From Hoeflea algicola (GTDB taxonomy: Bacteria; Pseudomonadota; Alphaproteobacteria; Rhizobiales; Rhizobiaceae), in NCBI RefSeq assembly GCF_026619415.1, contig NZ_JAOVZR010000001.1:1984001-2048000 (forward strand): 64,000 bases of DNA, given 5' to 3'. How positions within the stretch are numbered: position 1 is the stretch's first letter; each line of letters opens with the position of its first letter. The notes beneath the pieces are model-generated. The model searched no databases. It was not told where the DNA came from and worked only from the letters and a program-made list of their open reading frames with translations. A program made the position numbers and the translations under genes. Of the stretch, positions 54,976 through 64,000 are shown one piece after another.

Positions 54976-57782
54976 TCGCCGGCCTGCCCATCGCCTTTGG
55001 CGCTCCGGCGATCCTGTTCGGGCTACTTGCACTGCCGGTGATCTGGTGGCTGCTGCGGCTGACCCCGCCGCGCCCGGCAGCCGAACCCTTCGCGCCGTTG
55101 GCGATACTGGCGCGCGTGCTCAAGCCCGAGCAGACACCGTCGCGCAGCCCTTGGTGGCTGACCGCGCTGCGCCTGCTGATTGCCGCCCTGGTGATCCTGG
55201 CGTTGGCCGAACCGGTGCTCAATCCGCGTGACCGGGCACTGAGCGCCGACGGGCCGCTGGCGCTGATCATCGACAATGACTGGGCCAGCGCGCCGGACTG
55301 GGAAGCCCGCACAAACGTCGCCGAGGACCTGATCAACGAGGCGGAGGCGCGCGAGCTGCCGGTGTCGATCGTCTTTACCGCCGAGCGGCGTCACGACGCC
55401 ACGCCGACCACCGTTGCCCGCGTACGGGAACAATTGCGCGCCGCCAAGCCGCGCCCGCTCCGACCCGACCGCGGTAGCGCCACGACCGCGCTCGCAACAG
55501 CGCTGGGCGACACACGACCCGGCACCGTTGCTTTCCTTACGGACGGCATCGACAGCGCCGGCACCGCCGAAGCGTTGACCCGGCTGGCAGATCTTCAACC
55601 CACAGCCTTGCGCGTAATCGGCGCCGACGATGCGACCGCTCTTATCCTGACCAGTGCTGACAATGGCGCCGACACGCTGAAAATCGAGGCAAGCCGGCTC
55701 GACACCAGTATGGCCGCCAGCTATCGGCTGGTGGCGCGCGACAGCAAGGGGCGGGAAATCGCCACCGGGCCGCTCGCATTCGAACCCGGACAGGGCAGCG
55801 CCAGCGGTGCCATCGCCGCACCATTTGAAATCCGCAATGACATCGCCCGGATTGACATTGCTGGCTACGACACCGCCGGCTCGGCGCGCGTGCTCGACGA
55901 CAGTTTTCGCCGCCGCCGGGTGGCACTGATCTCAGGCGAGGCCGCCGATATCGCCCAGCCGCTGCTCTCGCCGCTCTATTACATCGAACGCGCGCTCTCG
56001 CCCTATGCCGACCTGATCGAGGCCGATAGCGCCGATATGGCCACCGCCGTTCCCAAACTCATCAACCAAGCCCCGGCGGTCATTGTCATGGCCGATATCG
56101 GTGTCCTGCCCGATGACGTCACCGGACCACTGACGGAATGGATTGAGCGCGGCGGCACGCTGATCCGTTTTGCCGGTCCGCGTCTGGCTGCAGCCCCCGC
56201 CGATGATACACTTGCGCCAGTCAAATTGCGCACCGGCGAACGCCAACTCGGCGGCGCGCTATCCTGGATCGAACCGCAACCGCTGGCCGATTATCCCGCA
56301 ACAAGCCCCTTCGCCGGGCTGCCGACGCCGCGCGATGTCACCGTCAGCCGCCAGGTGCTGGCCGAACCTTCGGCCGACCTTGCCGACCGGACTTGGGCCA
56401 GCCTTGCCGATGGCACGCCGCTGGTCACGGCTGCCGACCGTGGCGCCGGCCGCATCGTGCTGTTCCATGTTACCGCCGAAGCCGGCTGGTCGACCTTGCC
56501 GATTTCCGGCCATTTCGTCGACATGCTACGCCGCGTGGTGCAGTTATCGCGCGCCGTCTCCGGCGGCGGCGAAGCCGCCTCGGGCATCCTGTCGCCCTGG
56601 CGGTTGCTCAACGCCGACGCCGCCCTTGTTCCGGCAAGCGGCGACGCCAAACCGCTCGACCTTGGAACCGGCACGACTGTTCGGGCCGGTCATGACAACC
56701 CGCCTGGGCTCTATGGCAGCGAGGACGGTTTTTATGCGCTCAACCTGTTCACGCCGGGCGAAACCCTTCAACCGGTGCAAATTCCTGACCTGTCGATTCC
56801 CGTCGACCGAGTGCCGATTGCCGGCGACAGCTCGGTCGATTTCCGACCGTGGCTGTTCGGCGCGGCACTGATCGCGCTCATGGCCGATACATTGATCGTA
56901 CTGGTGCTCAATGGTGGTTTCCGCCGTCGCGGCCTCAGAGCCTCTGCGGCGGCGTCCGCCCTGCTGCTCGTCTTCGGCCTCGCCGCCGCGATGGCGCTGG
57001 GGTCGGGCGGCGCCCGAGCCCAGGATTCCCAGCCCGGCGACGCCGAACTGATCGACAGTCTGGAAAGCACCCGGCTTGCCTTTGTGCTGACCGGCGACGC
57101 TGAAGCCGACCGGACCAGCCGTTCGGGCCTCGACAGCCTGTCGCGCTATCTGGCGCAACGCACCGCGCTTGAGCCGGGCACCGCCGTCGGCGTCAATATC
57201 GAAACCGACCAGCTGGCACTCTATCCGTTGATCTACTGGCCGATGAGTGAAGACGCCGATTTCCCCTCGCCCTCCGCCATCAGCCGCATCGACGCCTATA
57301 TGAAAAACGGCGGTACAGTATTGTTCGACACCCGCGACCAGATCACCGATCTTGGCGGCGGCTCCAGCGCGCTGACCGTGCGGATGCAGCAGATTCTGTC
57401 CGATCTCGACATTCCCCCACTTGAGCCGGTGCCCGCCGACCATGTGCTGACCAAGTCCTTCTTCCTGCTCGACACATTTCCCGGCCGCTACGCCGACGGG
57501 CCATTGTGGGTGGAAGCAATCCCGCAGACCGACGACCCGACAACCCGCCCGGCGCGCGCCGGCGATGGCGTGTCGTCGATCCTGATTACCGGCAATGACA
57601 TGGCCGCGGCGTGGGCCGAGGACGAGCGCGGCTATCCGCTTTATGCCACCGTGCCGCAGGATCCTTGGCAGCGCGAATTTGCGTTTCGCGCCGGCGTCAA
57701 CATCGTCATGTACATGCTGACCGGCAACTACAAGGCCGATCAGGTGCACATCCCGGCGCTGCTCGAACGGTTGGGGCAATGA
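54972..57782 (+). CDS. DUF4159 membrane protein with BatA-like N terminus
   Basis: 936 residues. BatA-like N-terminal membrane region (about 10-30 and 60-82), a VWA-like region (about 95-225) whose metal site is degenerate (LIIDNDWAS in place of DxSxS, although FLTDGID is present), a long beta-rich part, two further membrane segments (about 626-650 and 657-682) and a C-terminal DUF4159 domain (about 690-930; YWPMSEDADFPSPSAISRIDAYMKNGGTVLFDTRD). Overlaps DUF58 and sits one base from the next gene. Function unknown; cluster is conserved in alphaproteobacteria. Confidence 0.9.
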   Translation: MIAGLPIAFGAPAILFGLLALPVIWWLLRLTPPRPAAEPFAPLAILARVLKPEQTPSRSPWWLTALRLLIAALVILALAEPVLNPRDRALSADGPLALIIDNDWASAPDWEARTNVAEDLINEAEARELPVSIVFTAERRHDATPTTVARVREQLRAAKPRPLRPDRGSATTALATALGDTRPGTVAFLTDGIDSAGTAEALTRLADLQPTALRVIGADDATALILTSADNGADTLKIEASRLDTSMAASYRLVARDSKGREIATGPLAFEPGQGSASGAIAAPFEIRNDIARIDIAGYDTAGSARVLDDSFRRRRVALISGEAADIAQPLLSPLYYIERALSPYADLIEADSADMATAVPKLINQAPAVIVMADIGVLPDDVTGPLTEWIERGGTLIRFAGPRLAAAPADDTLAPVKLRTGERQLGGALSWIEPQPLADYPATSPFAGLPTPRDVTVSRQVLAEPSADLADRTWASLADGTPLVTAADRGAGRIVLFHVTAEAGWSTLPISGHFVDMLRRVVQLSRAVSGGGEAASGILSPWRLLNADAALVPASGDAKPLDLGTGTTVRAGHDNPPGLYGSEDGFYALNLFTPGETLQPVQIPDLSIPVDRVPIAGDSSVDFRPWLFGAALIALMADTLIVLVLNGGFRRRGLRASAAASALLLVFGLAAAMALGSGGARAQDSQPGDAELIDSLESTRLAFVLTGDAEADRTSRSGLDSLSRYLAQRTALEPGTAVGVNIETDQLALYPLIYWPMSEDADFPSPSAISRIDAYMKNGGTVLFDTRDQITDLGGGSSALTVRMQQILSDLDIPPLEPVPADHVLTKSFFLLDTFPGRYADGPLWVEAIPQTDDPTTRPARAGDGVSSILITGNDMAAAWAEDERGYPLYATVPQDPWQREFAFRAGVNIVMYMLTGNYKADQVHIPALLERLGQ

Positions 57783-57783
57783 C

Positions 57784-59847
57784 ATGAGCCTGGCTTTCTC
57801 CCCGCTGCTGCCGTTGCCCTTGATCCTTGCCATCGCGATTTTCGCCTTGCTGCTGATCGGCTGGGCGCTGTTCAGGCGCATGCGCGGCGCCCTGCTCCGC
57901 GCATTGGCGCTCGCAGCCCTGGTGCTGGCGCTGGCCAATCCGGTGGCCAATTTCGAGGACCGCGAACCGGTCTCGAGCGTCGTCGCCATCGTCGTCGACC
58001 GCAGTCCAAGCCAGATCAGCCTTGACCGCACCGCGCGCACCGAAGCGGCGCTGAAGGCGCTGACCGACCGGCTTGCCCGCTACCCGGCGTTTGAAACCCG
58101 GATCATCGAAGCTGTCACCGATCCCGACGCGCAATCGCCCTCCACCCGCCTGTTCGAGGCGTTAGCGTCCGGCATCCGAGATGTGCCCAGCTCCCGGCTT
58201 GCCGGCGCGGTGATGATTACCGACGGCCAGGTCCATGACATCCCCGGTTCGATCACCGCCCTCGGGTTCGACGCACCGTTGCACGCACTGATCGTCGGCG
58301 ATGAAAACGAGATCGACCGACGCGTCGAGGTGGTTCGCAGCCCGCGCTTCGGCATCGTCGGCGAAGACCAGGAAATCATCTATCGTGTCAGCGAGGACGG
58401 CGCCTCGGGCGTTTCCGCACCGGTGGCCGTCAGCGTGCGTATCAATGGCAAGCAGATCGCCACCGAGGTCGCCACTCCGGGACAGGAAGCATCATTCTAT
58501 CTCAATCTGCCACGCGGCGGCGAGAACATCATCGAGTTTTCCGTCGATGTCATCGACGACGAGGTTACGCCTGCCAACAACCGTGCGGTGGCGCTGATCG
58601 AGGGCATCCGCGAAAACCTCCGTGTGCTGCTGGTCTCCGGCGAACCCCATGCCGGCGAGCGCGCCTGGCGCAATCTGCTCAAGTCCGATGCCTCTGTCGA
58701 TCTGGTGCATTTCACCATTTTGCGTCCCCCGGAAAAGCAGGACGGCACGCCGATCGCTGAACTGTCGCTGATTGCATTTCCGACCCGCGAACTGTTTGTC
58801 GAAAAGATCGACGAATTCGACCTGATCATTTTCGACCGATACCAGAACCGTGGCGTGCTGCCGGTGCTCTATTACGATTACATCGCCCGCTATGTCGAAG
58901 ACGGCGGCGCGCTGCTGATCGCCGCCGGGCCCGAATATGCTGGCCTCGGCTCGATAGCCGAAACTCCGCTAGCGCCCGCTCTGCCGGCATTGCCGACCGG
59001 CGAAGTCACCAAAGCCGGGTTTTACCCACGACTGTCGGATGCCGGCAAGCGTCACCCGGTGACCCGCGACCTGCCCGGCGGCGCCTCCGAGCCCCCCGAC
59101 TGGGGCCGCTGGTTCCGCACAATTGCCGTGCACGATACGGTCGGTGACGAGGTGATGCGCGGCGCCGATGGTGAGCCGCTGCTGATCCTCAACCGCCATG
59201 GCGATGGCCGTGTGGCGATGCTGTTGTCCGATCAGGGCTGGCTCTGGGCCCGTGGTTTCGAAGGTGGCGGACCGCATGTCGCGCTCTACCGCCGCATCGC
59301 CCACTGGCTGATGAAGGAGCCCTCGCTCGAGGAAGAAGCGCTGCGCGCCACAGCACTTGGCCGCAAGCTGACAATCGAGCGCCAGACCATGGCCGACACC
59401 ACCGGCCCCGTTACCGTGAAGCTTCCATCCGGCGCGGTGCGCGACGTGGTTCTCGCGCCCTCGGGCGACGGGCTGTTCAGTGCCGAACTGACGCTGGAGG
59501 AACCGGGCCTGGTGGAAGTCTCCGCCGGCGATTTGTCGGCACTCGCCCATGTCGGCGCCGTCGATGCGCCCGAATTCCGCGCCACAGTCTCCACCACCGA
59601 GGCACTCGCGCCGCTTTCCGCGCTCAGCGGCGGCCTGACCGTGCGCGTCAATGCATCTGCCAGCGATCTGCCGCAAATATTGCCGGTCCGTTCCTCCAGC
59701 ATCAATGCCGGCGACCGCATGGGCCTGCGCGCCAGCAATGAAAGCGTGCTCAAGGGCGTACGGTCTCTGCCGCTGTTTGCCGGCTTCCTCGGGCTTGCAC
59801 TGATGATTCTGGCGCTGGGCGCTACCTGGTTCCGCGAGGGCCGATAA
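57784..59847 (+). CDS. Membrane VWA-domain protein, last gene of the moxR operon
   Basis: 687 residues: two N-terminal membrane helices (about 7-30, 37-57), then a VWA-like domain with an intact MIDAS (VVDRSPSQIS, about 70-79, and ITDGQVHD about 148-155), a glutamine-amidotransferase-like or beta-rich middle, and a C-terminal helix (about 660-682) before a short tail. Probably periplasmic between its anchors. The ATG is one base past the preceding stop. Forms with MoxR, DUF58 and DUF4159 a putative envelope complex. Confidence 0.88.
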   Translation: MSLAFSPLLPLPLILAIAIFALLLIGWALFRRMRGALLRALALAALVLALANPVANFEDREPVSSVVAIVVDRSPSQISLDRTARTEAALKALTDRLARYPAFETRIIEAVTDPDAQSPSTRLFEALASGIRDVPSSRLAGAVMITDGQVHDIPGSITALGFDAPLHALIVGDENEIDRRVEVVRSPRFGIVGEDQEIIYRVSEDGASGVSAPVAVSVRINGKQIATEVATPGQEASFYLNLPRGGENIIEFSVDVIDDEVTPANNRAVALIEGIRENLRVLLVSGEPHAGERAWRNLLKSDASVDLVHFTILRPPEKQDGTPIAELSLIAFPTRELFVEKIDEFDLIIFDRYQNRGVLPVLYYDYIARYVEDGGALLIAAGPEYAGLGSIAETPLAPALPALPTGEVTKAGFYPRLSDAGKRHPVTRDLPGGASEPPDWGRWFRTIAVHDTVGDEVMRGADGEPLLILNRHGDGRVAMLLSDQGWLWARGFEGGGPHVALYRRIAHWLMKEPSLEEEALRATALGRKLTIERQTMADTTGPVTVKLPSGAVRDVVLAPSGDGLFSAELTLEEPGLVEVSAGDLSALAHVGAVDAPEFRATVSTTEALAPLSALSGGLTVRVNASASDLPQILPVRSSSINAGDRMGLRASNESVLKGVRSLPLFAGFLGLALMILALGATWFREGR

Positions 59848-59871
59848 AACAGCTCGCGCGTCCTTGCCGGC

Positions 59872-60384
59872 CTACCCGCGGTCGCGATGCCGGATTTCAC
59901 CCTTCAGCACCGCAGCCTCGACATCACCAAAACAGGCAGCGAGCAGACGCCGCGGGTCGAACGGACCCGGCATCTCAAGCGCACCCGGGATCGTGGGTGC
60001 AAACCCGAGCGGTCCATAGTAAGGCGGATCGCCAATCAGCAACGTCACCTGGCTTGCGCTGTTTTGCGCCGCCGCCAGCGCGATCCGAACCAGTTCGCGG
60101 CCAATACCGAGGTTCTTGTGGGATGGACGCACCGCCAGCGGCCCAAGCAGATGACCGGCAACATGCCCGGCAAACACCGGCGTCATCCGCACCGAGGCAA
60201 TGATCTCGCCCTTGTCGGCGGCGACGAAGGAGATGCCACGGTCATGTGGCCCCTGTTCGCGAACCCGTTCGGCGGCGCGCACGAAGCGGCCGGGCCCGAA
60301 AGCCTCTTGATTGATGAGGTCGATGGCCGCGTCGTAAGACGGGTCTTCGGCAAGAAAGACGAGATCATGGCAGGGCATGGGCAT
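59872..60384 (-). CDS. GNAT-family N-acetyltransferase
   Basis: 170 residues. Acetyl-CoA loop about PLAVRPSHKNLGIGRELV (V/I-x-x-x-x-Q/R-x-x-G-x-G/A type), and VTLLIGDPPYYGPLGFAPT typical of the YhbS-like subgroup. ATG 60384 taken as start; a second ATG (60378) is possible. Convergent with the moxR operon. Substrate unknown. Confidence 0.85.
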   Translation of the reverse strand: MPMPCHDLVFLAEDPSYDAAIDLINQEAFGPGRFVRAAERVREQGPHDRGISFVAADKGEIIASVRMTPVFAGHVAGHLLGPLAVRPSHKNLGIGRELVRIALAAAQNSASQVTLLIGDPPYYGPLGFAPTIPGALEMPGPFDPRRLLAACFGDVEAAVLKGEIRHRDRG

Positions 60385-60606
60385 TATCCGGAAACAGACG
60401 ACAAGACATAAGGCAGCGCCCGCAAAAAGCGCGGGGTAGGTCTTTTCAGCGTCGTCGCAAAGCCGTGGCGGGCATCCGGTTTTCCTTCTGGTGGTTCGCC
60501 CATAGCAAAGCAATTCATCGTCGTCCAATGCAAAACGCACCGTTCACCTTCATTTCCTTCGCTTTTTGCCGTTGCCGTCTTATGTCTTGGGCAAAGGAGA
60601 ATGCTC

Positions 60607-61596
60607 ATGGGTATGCTGGTAGATGGCGTCTGGAAGGACGTCTGGTACGACACGAAATCAACAGGCGGCCATTTCAAGCGCAAGCAGGCCTCGTTCCGCA
60701 ACTGGGTAACAGCCGACGGCGCACCGGGCCCGTCGGGTACCGGCGGGTTTGCCGCAGAGGCCGGCCGCTATCACCTTTATGTTTCACTCGCCTGCCCGTG
60801 GGCGCACCGGACGCTGATTTTCCGCAAGCTCAAGGGGCTCGAAGATGCGATCTCGGTATCGGTCGTTGATCCGCACATGGCCGAGAACGGTTGGGAATTC
60901 CACGACCGCGACGGCGGCACCAGCGATCATCTCGGCAACGCCGATTTTCTCTGGCAGGTCTATGTCGCCGCCGATCCTGGTTATACCGGTCGCGTGACGG
61001 TGCCAACGCTGTGGGACAAGAAGACCAAAACCATCGTTTCCAACGAATCCTCCGAAATCATCCGCATGCTGAATTCGGCCTTCGACGCCATCGCCAAGCC
61101 AGCGCCGGATTTCTATCCGCAGGCGCTCAGGACTGAAATCGACGAGATCAACGAGACCGTCTACCACAAGGTCAACAACGGCGTTTACAAGGCGGGCTTC
61201 GCCACCACCCAGCAAGCCTATGAGGAGCACGTCACCGAGCTGTTCCAGACGCTCGACATGCTCGACGAGCGGCTTCAGGCGCAGCGCTATCTGGTAGGCG
61301 ACACGTTGACGGAAGCCGATTGGCGGCTGTTTACGACGCTGGTGCGTTTCGATCCGGTCTATGTCGGCCATTTCAAATGCAACATCCGCCGTATTGCCGA
61401 TTATCCGGCGCTTTCAGGCTATCTGCGCGAGCTCTATCAGATGCCCGGCATCGCCGAGACCGTGAACATGGATCACATCAAGAACCATTATTACGGCAGC
61501 CACGACACCATCAACCCGACCGGCATCGTCCCCGTCGGTCCGAAGCTTGATCTGAACGCGCCGCATGGCCGTGACACGCTGAAAAAGGCGGCCTGA
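60607..61596 (+). CDS. yqjG: Glutathionyl-hydroquinone reductase (Xi-class GST)
   Basis: 329 residues with the catalytic Cys in SLACPWAHRTL (C63) and the long N-terminal extension typical of the ECM4/YqjG family, plus a C-terminal all-helical GST domain (about 180-300). It removes glutathione from glutathionyl-hydroquinones. ATG 60607 is preferred to the one at 60601 because AGGAGA lies at the right distance only for 60607. Confidence 0.93.
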   Translation: MGMLVDGVWKDVWYDTKSTGGHFKRKQASFRNWVTADGAPGPSGTGGFAAEAGRYHLYVSLACPWAHRTLIFRKLKGLEDAISVSVVDPHMAENGWEFHDRDGGTSDHLGNADFLWQVYVAADPGYTGRVTVPTLWDKKTKTIVSNESSEIIRMLNSAFDAIAKPAPDFYPQALRTEIDEINETVYHKVNNGVYKAGFATTQQAYEEHVTELFQTLDMLDERLQAQRYLVGDTLTEADWRLFTTLVRFDPVYVGHFKCNIRRIADYPALSGYLRELYQMPGIAETVNMDHIKNHYYGSHDTINPTGIVPVGPKLDLNAPHGRDTLKKAA

Positions 61597-61724
61597 GCAA
61601 TGGGCTGCAGCGTCGCGCCCTTAATTGGCTCAGGGACGCTGCAGGCACGGCCATGCATTGATATATAAATAAACACACATATATAGGATTATGCCCCATC
61701 ACCGGGAAGCCAAGGAGACAGCGC

Positions 61725-62114
61725 ATGTCCTATACAATTGACCGAACATTCAAGGATTCAGGATTCGACGCCATCACCGAGCGGACCCGGGCTGCACTAG
61801 CAAAAAATGGTTTCGGCGTGCTGACCGAGATCGATGTCGCCGCAACAATGAAAAAGAAGCTCGACGCCGACATGCCGCCCTATCTCATTCTCGGCGCCTG
61901 CAATCCGAAAATGGCTTATGAGGCGATCGGCATCGAGCCGCGGATCGGCGCCATGCTGCCCTGCAACGTCATCATCCGCGACACCGGCGCGGGCGAAATC
62001 ACCGTCAGCGCAGTCGATCCGGTAGCCTCCATGCAGGCTGTCGGCAACCAGCGTCTGACCGAGGTCGCGGGCGAAGTCCGCGCCATGCTCGAAACCGTTA
62101 TCCGCAACGTGTAG
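61725..62114 (+). CDS. DUF302 protein
   Basis: 129 residues, DUF302 domain (about 5-125): FGVLTEIDVAATMKKKLDADMPPYLILGACNPKMAYEAI and GAMLPCNVIIRDTGAGEITVSAVDP. Members are small homodimeric proteins of unknown function often near redox or metal genes. AAGGAGA precedes the ATG. Preceded by a short AT-rich stretch, probably its promoter. Confidence 0.9.
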   Translation: MSYTIDRTFKDSGFDAITERTRAALAKNGFGVLTEIDVAATMKKKLDADMPPYLILGACNPKMAYEAIGIEPRIGAMLPCNVIIRDTGAGEITVSAVDPVASMQAVGNQRLTEVAGEVRAMLETVIRNV

Positions 62115-62198
62115 GACACCTTGGCGGGAGCGTCGGTCTGGTGGCCGGCGCTCTCCGCAATTTGCCAGTGACCCGGCCTGCGCCGTGACCTGCCCGGA

Positions 62199-62956
62199 TC
62201 AGCTTCTGATCTTGAAGCCGGTCTTGAAGGTCCACCAGATAATGCCGAGACAGGTGAACATGAACAGCGCGATCATCGCCAGGCTGATGCCGATATTGAC
62301 ATCGGCAGTGCCGTAGAAGCTCCAGCGGAAGCCCGAAATCAGGTAGACCACCGGATTGAACAGCGTCACCGTCTGCCACAACGGCGGCAGCATCGAGATC
62401 GAATAGAAACTGCCGCCGAGAAACACCAGCGGCGTGATCACCAGCAGCGGCACCATCTGCAACTGCTCGAAATTCTTCGACCAAAGCCCGATGATGAAGC
62501 CAAACAGGCTGAACGAGATCGAGGTCAGCGCCAGAAACGCAATCATCGCGCCGGGATGCATGATCTCGAACGGAACGAAGAAAGCAGCCGTCAGCAACGT
62601 CACCAGACCGATCAGCAGCGCCTTGGAGGCTGCCGCCCCCACATAGCCCATCACGATCTCCAGATAGGAAATAGGCGCGGTGTGGACCTCGTAGATCGAA
62701 CCGATGAATTTCGGGAAATAGATCCCGAACGAGGCGTTGGAAATGCTCTGGGTCAGCACCGACAGCATGATCAGGCCAGGCACGATGAACGCGCCGTAGC
62801 TGACGCCGTCGACTTCCTGGATGCGCGAACCGATGGCCGCACCGAAGACGATGAAATACAGCGACGTCGACAGAACTGGCGAAATCAGGCTCTGTGACAG
62901 GGTGCGGAAAAACCGCTTCATCTCGAAAGAATAGATGGAACTGACGGCTCTGAAAT

Positions 62957-62960
<4 letters not shown>
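62199..62960 (-). CDS. ABC-2 type exporter permease (YadH-like)
   Basis: 253 residues, six membrane segments of the ABC-2 family, with the motifs [25 protein letters not shown] and [28 protein letters not shown] close to YadH/NodJ-type permeases. Overlaps the ATPase gene by 4 bases. Function of the YadGH exporters is not established. Confidence 0.9.
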
Positions 62961-63883
<923 letters not shown>

Positions 63884-64000
63884 GGTCTTCTTCTCAAAAA
63901 CGGATTGGGCCGGAAGTGCAATGCGCCCGTAGCGGTGGGAATTCACTAAAAAACAACAATCGCAGGCCCGGCAAAGGTAAGCCTGTTCCTGCTGCATTCA

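Noticed and set aside
56544..58040. Minus-strand frame of 498 codons in the DUF4159/VWA genes
   Set aside because: Antisense to two well-supported genes and without ribosome-binding site or family motifs.

Overview
The window looks like chromosomal DNA of an alphaproteobacterium of the order Rhizobiales (Hyphomicrobiales), probably a Rhizobiaceae- or Hoeflea-like organism. The evidence is the high GC content, the DUF1344 and BA14K families, and rhizobial-style gene blocks: ilvE-marR-response regulator; lgt-methyltransferase-pgeF-M24-prs; rplY-pth-ychF; petABC-apt with an ABC exporter pair; trmL/hemF; and moxR-DUF58-DUF4159. The genus is a guess. I see no rRNA, tRNA, IS element, prophage or CRISPR array, so most of the window is core genome with a few accessory cassettes.

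Layout. 1-7 kb: end of a DMT transporter, two tandem DUF1344 exported proteins, a cold-shock gene, a frameshifted BA14K gene, a metallo-beta-lactamase-fold hydrolase, an MscS-like channel, an Lrp regulator divergent from hppD, and a small glycine-rich membrane protein. 7-16 kb: ilvE, then marR overlapping an OmpR-type response regulator. A minus-strand amidase/TRAP cassette follows (dctP-dctQ-dctM-amidase-52-residue membrane protein), and an EnvZ-like histidine kinase lies beyond it. 16-26 kb: ybjN-proC-csaA, ubiK, lgt, an NDUFAF7/MidA-type methyltransferase, pgeF, a creatinase-like M24 protein, a lipoprotein, prs, and a rhodanese-chrA pair. 26-34 kb: rplY, pth, an SDR divergent from a frameshifted AraC gene, ychF, membrane proteins, and overlapping MaoC genes. 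34-44 kb: apt, petC/petB/petA, two ABC exporter half-transporters, trmL, a glyoxalase-like gene sharing its control region with soxR, and hemF. 44-50 kb: a ferric-type ABC operon whose binding-protein gene has two in-frame stops, an inositol-monophosphatase family gene, and DUF1059. 50-60 kb: a frameshifted CCA-adding enzyme, a CoA-pyrophosphatase-type Nudix protein and DUF1285, divergent from moxR-DUF58-DUF4159-VWA. 60-64 kb: GNAT, glutathionyl-hydroquinone reductase, DUF302, and an ABC-2 exporter.

How the genes work together. The core genes cover respiration (bc1 complex), haem, translation (L25, Pth, YchF, TrmL, CCA enzyme), nucleotides (Prs, Apt, PgeF), amino acids (IlvE, ProC, HppD) and envelope maturation (Lgt). 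Three regulatory arrangements can be read directly: Lrp-hppD, MarR with an inverted repeat 20 bases upstream, and SoxR with a textbook 19-base-spacer promoter facing the glyoxalase-like gene.

The most notable anomalies are broken reading frames. BA14K and the AraC regulator each look one C short in a run of five C. The CCA enzyme has a one-base shift. The ABC binding protein has two nonsense codons in an otherwise intact operon. Whether these are mutations or sequence errors cannot be decided here. The best candidate for a poorly described system is the four-gene moxR/DUF58/DUF4159/VWA operon at 53.0-59.8 kb.
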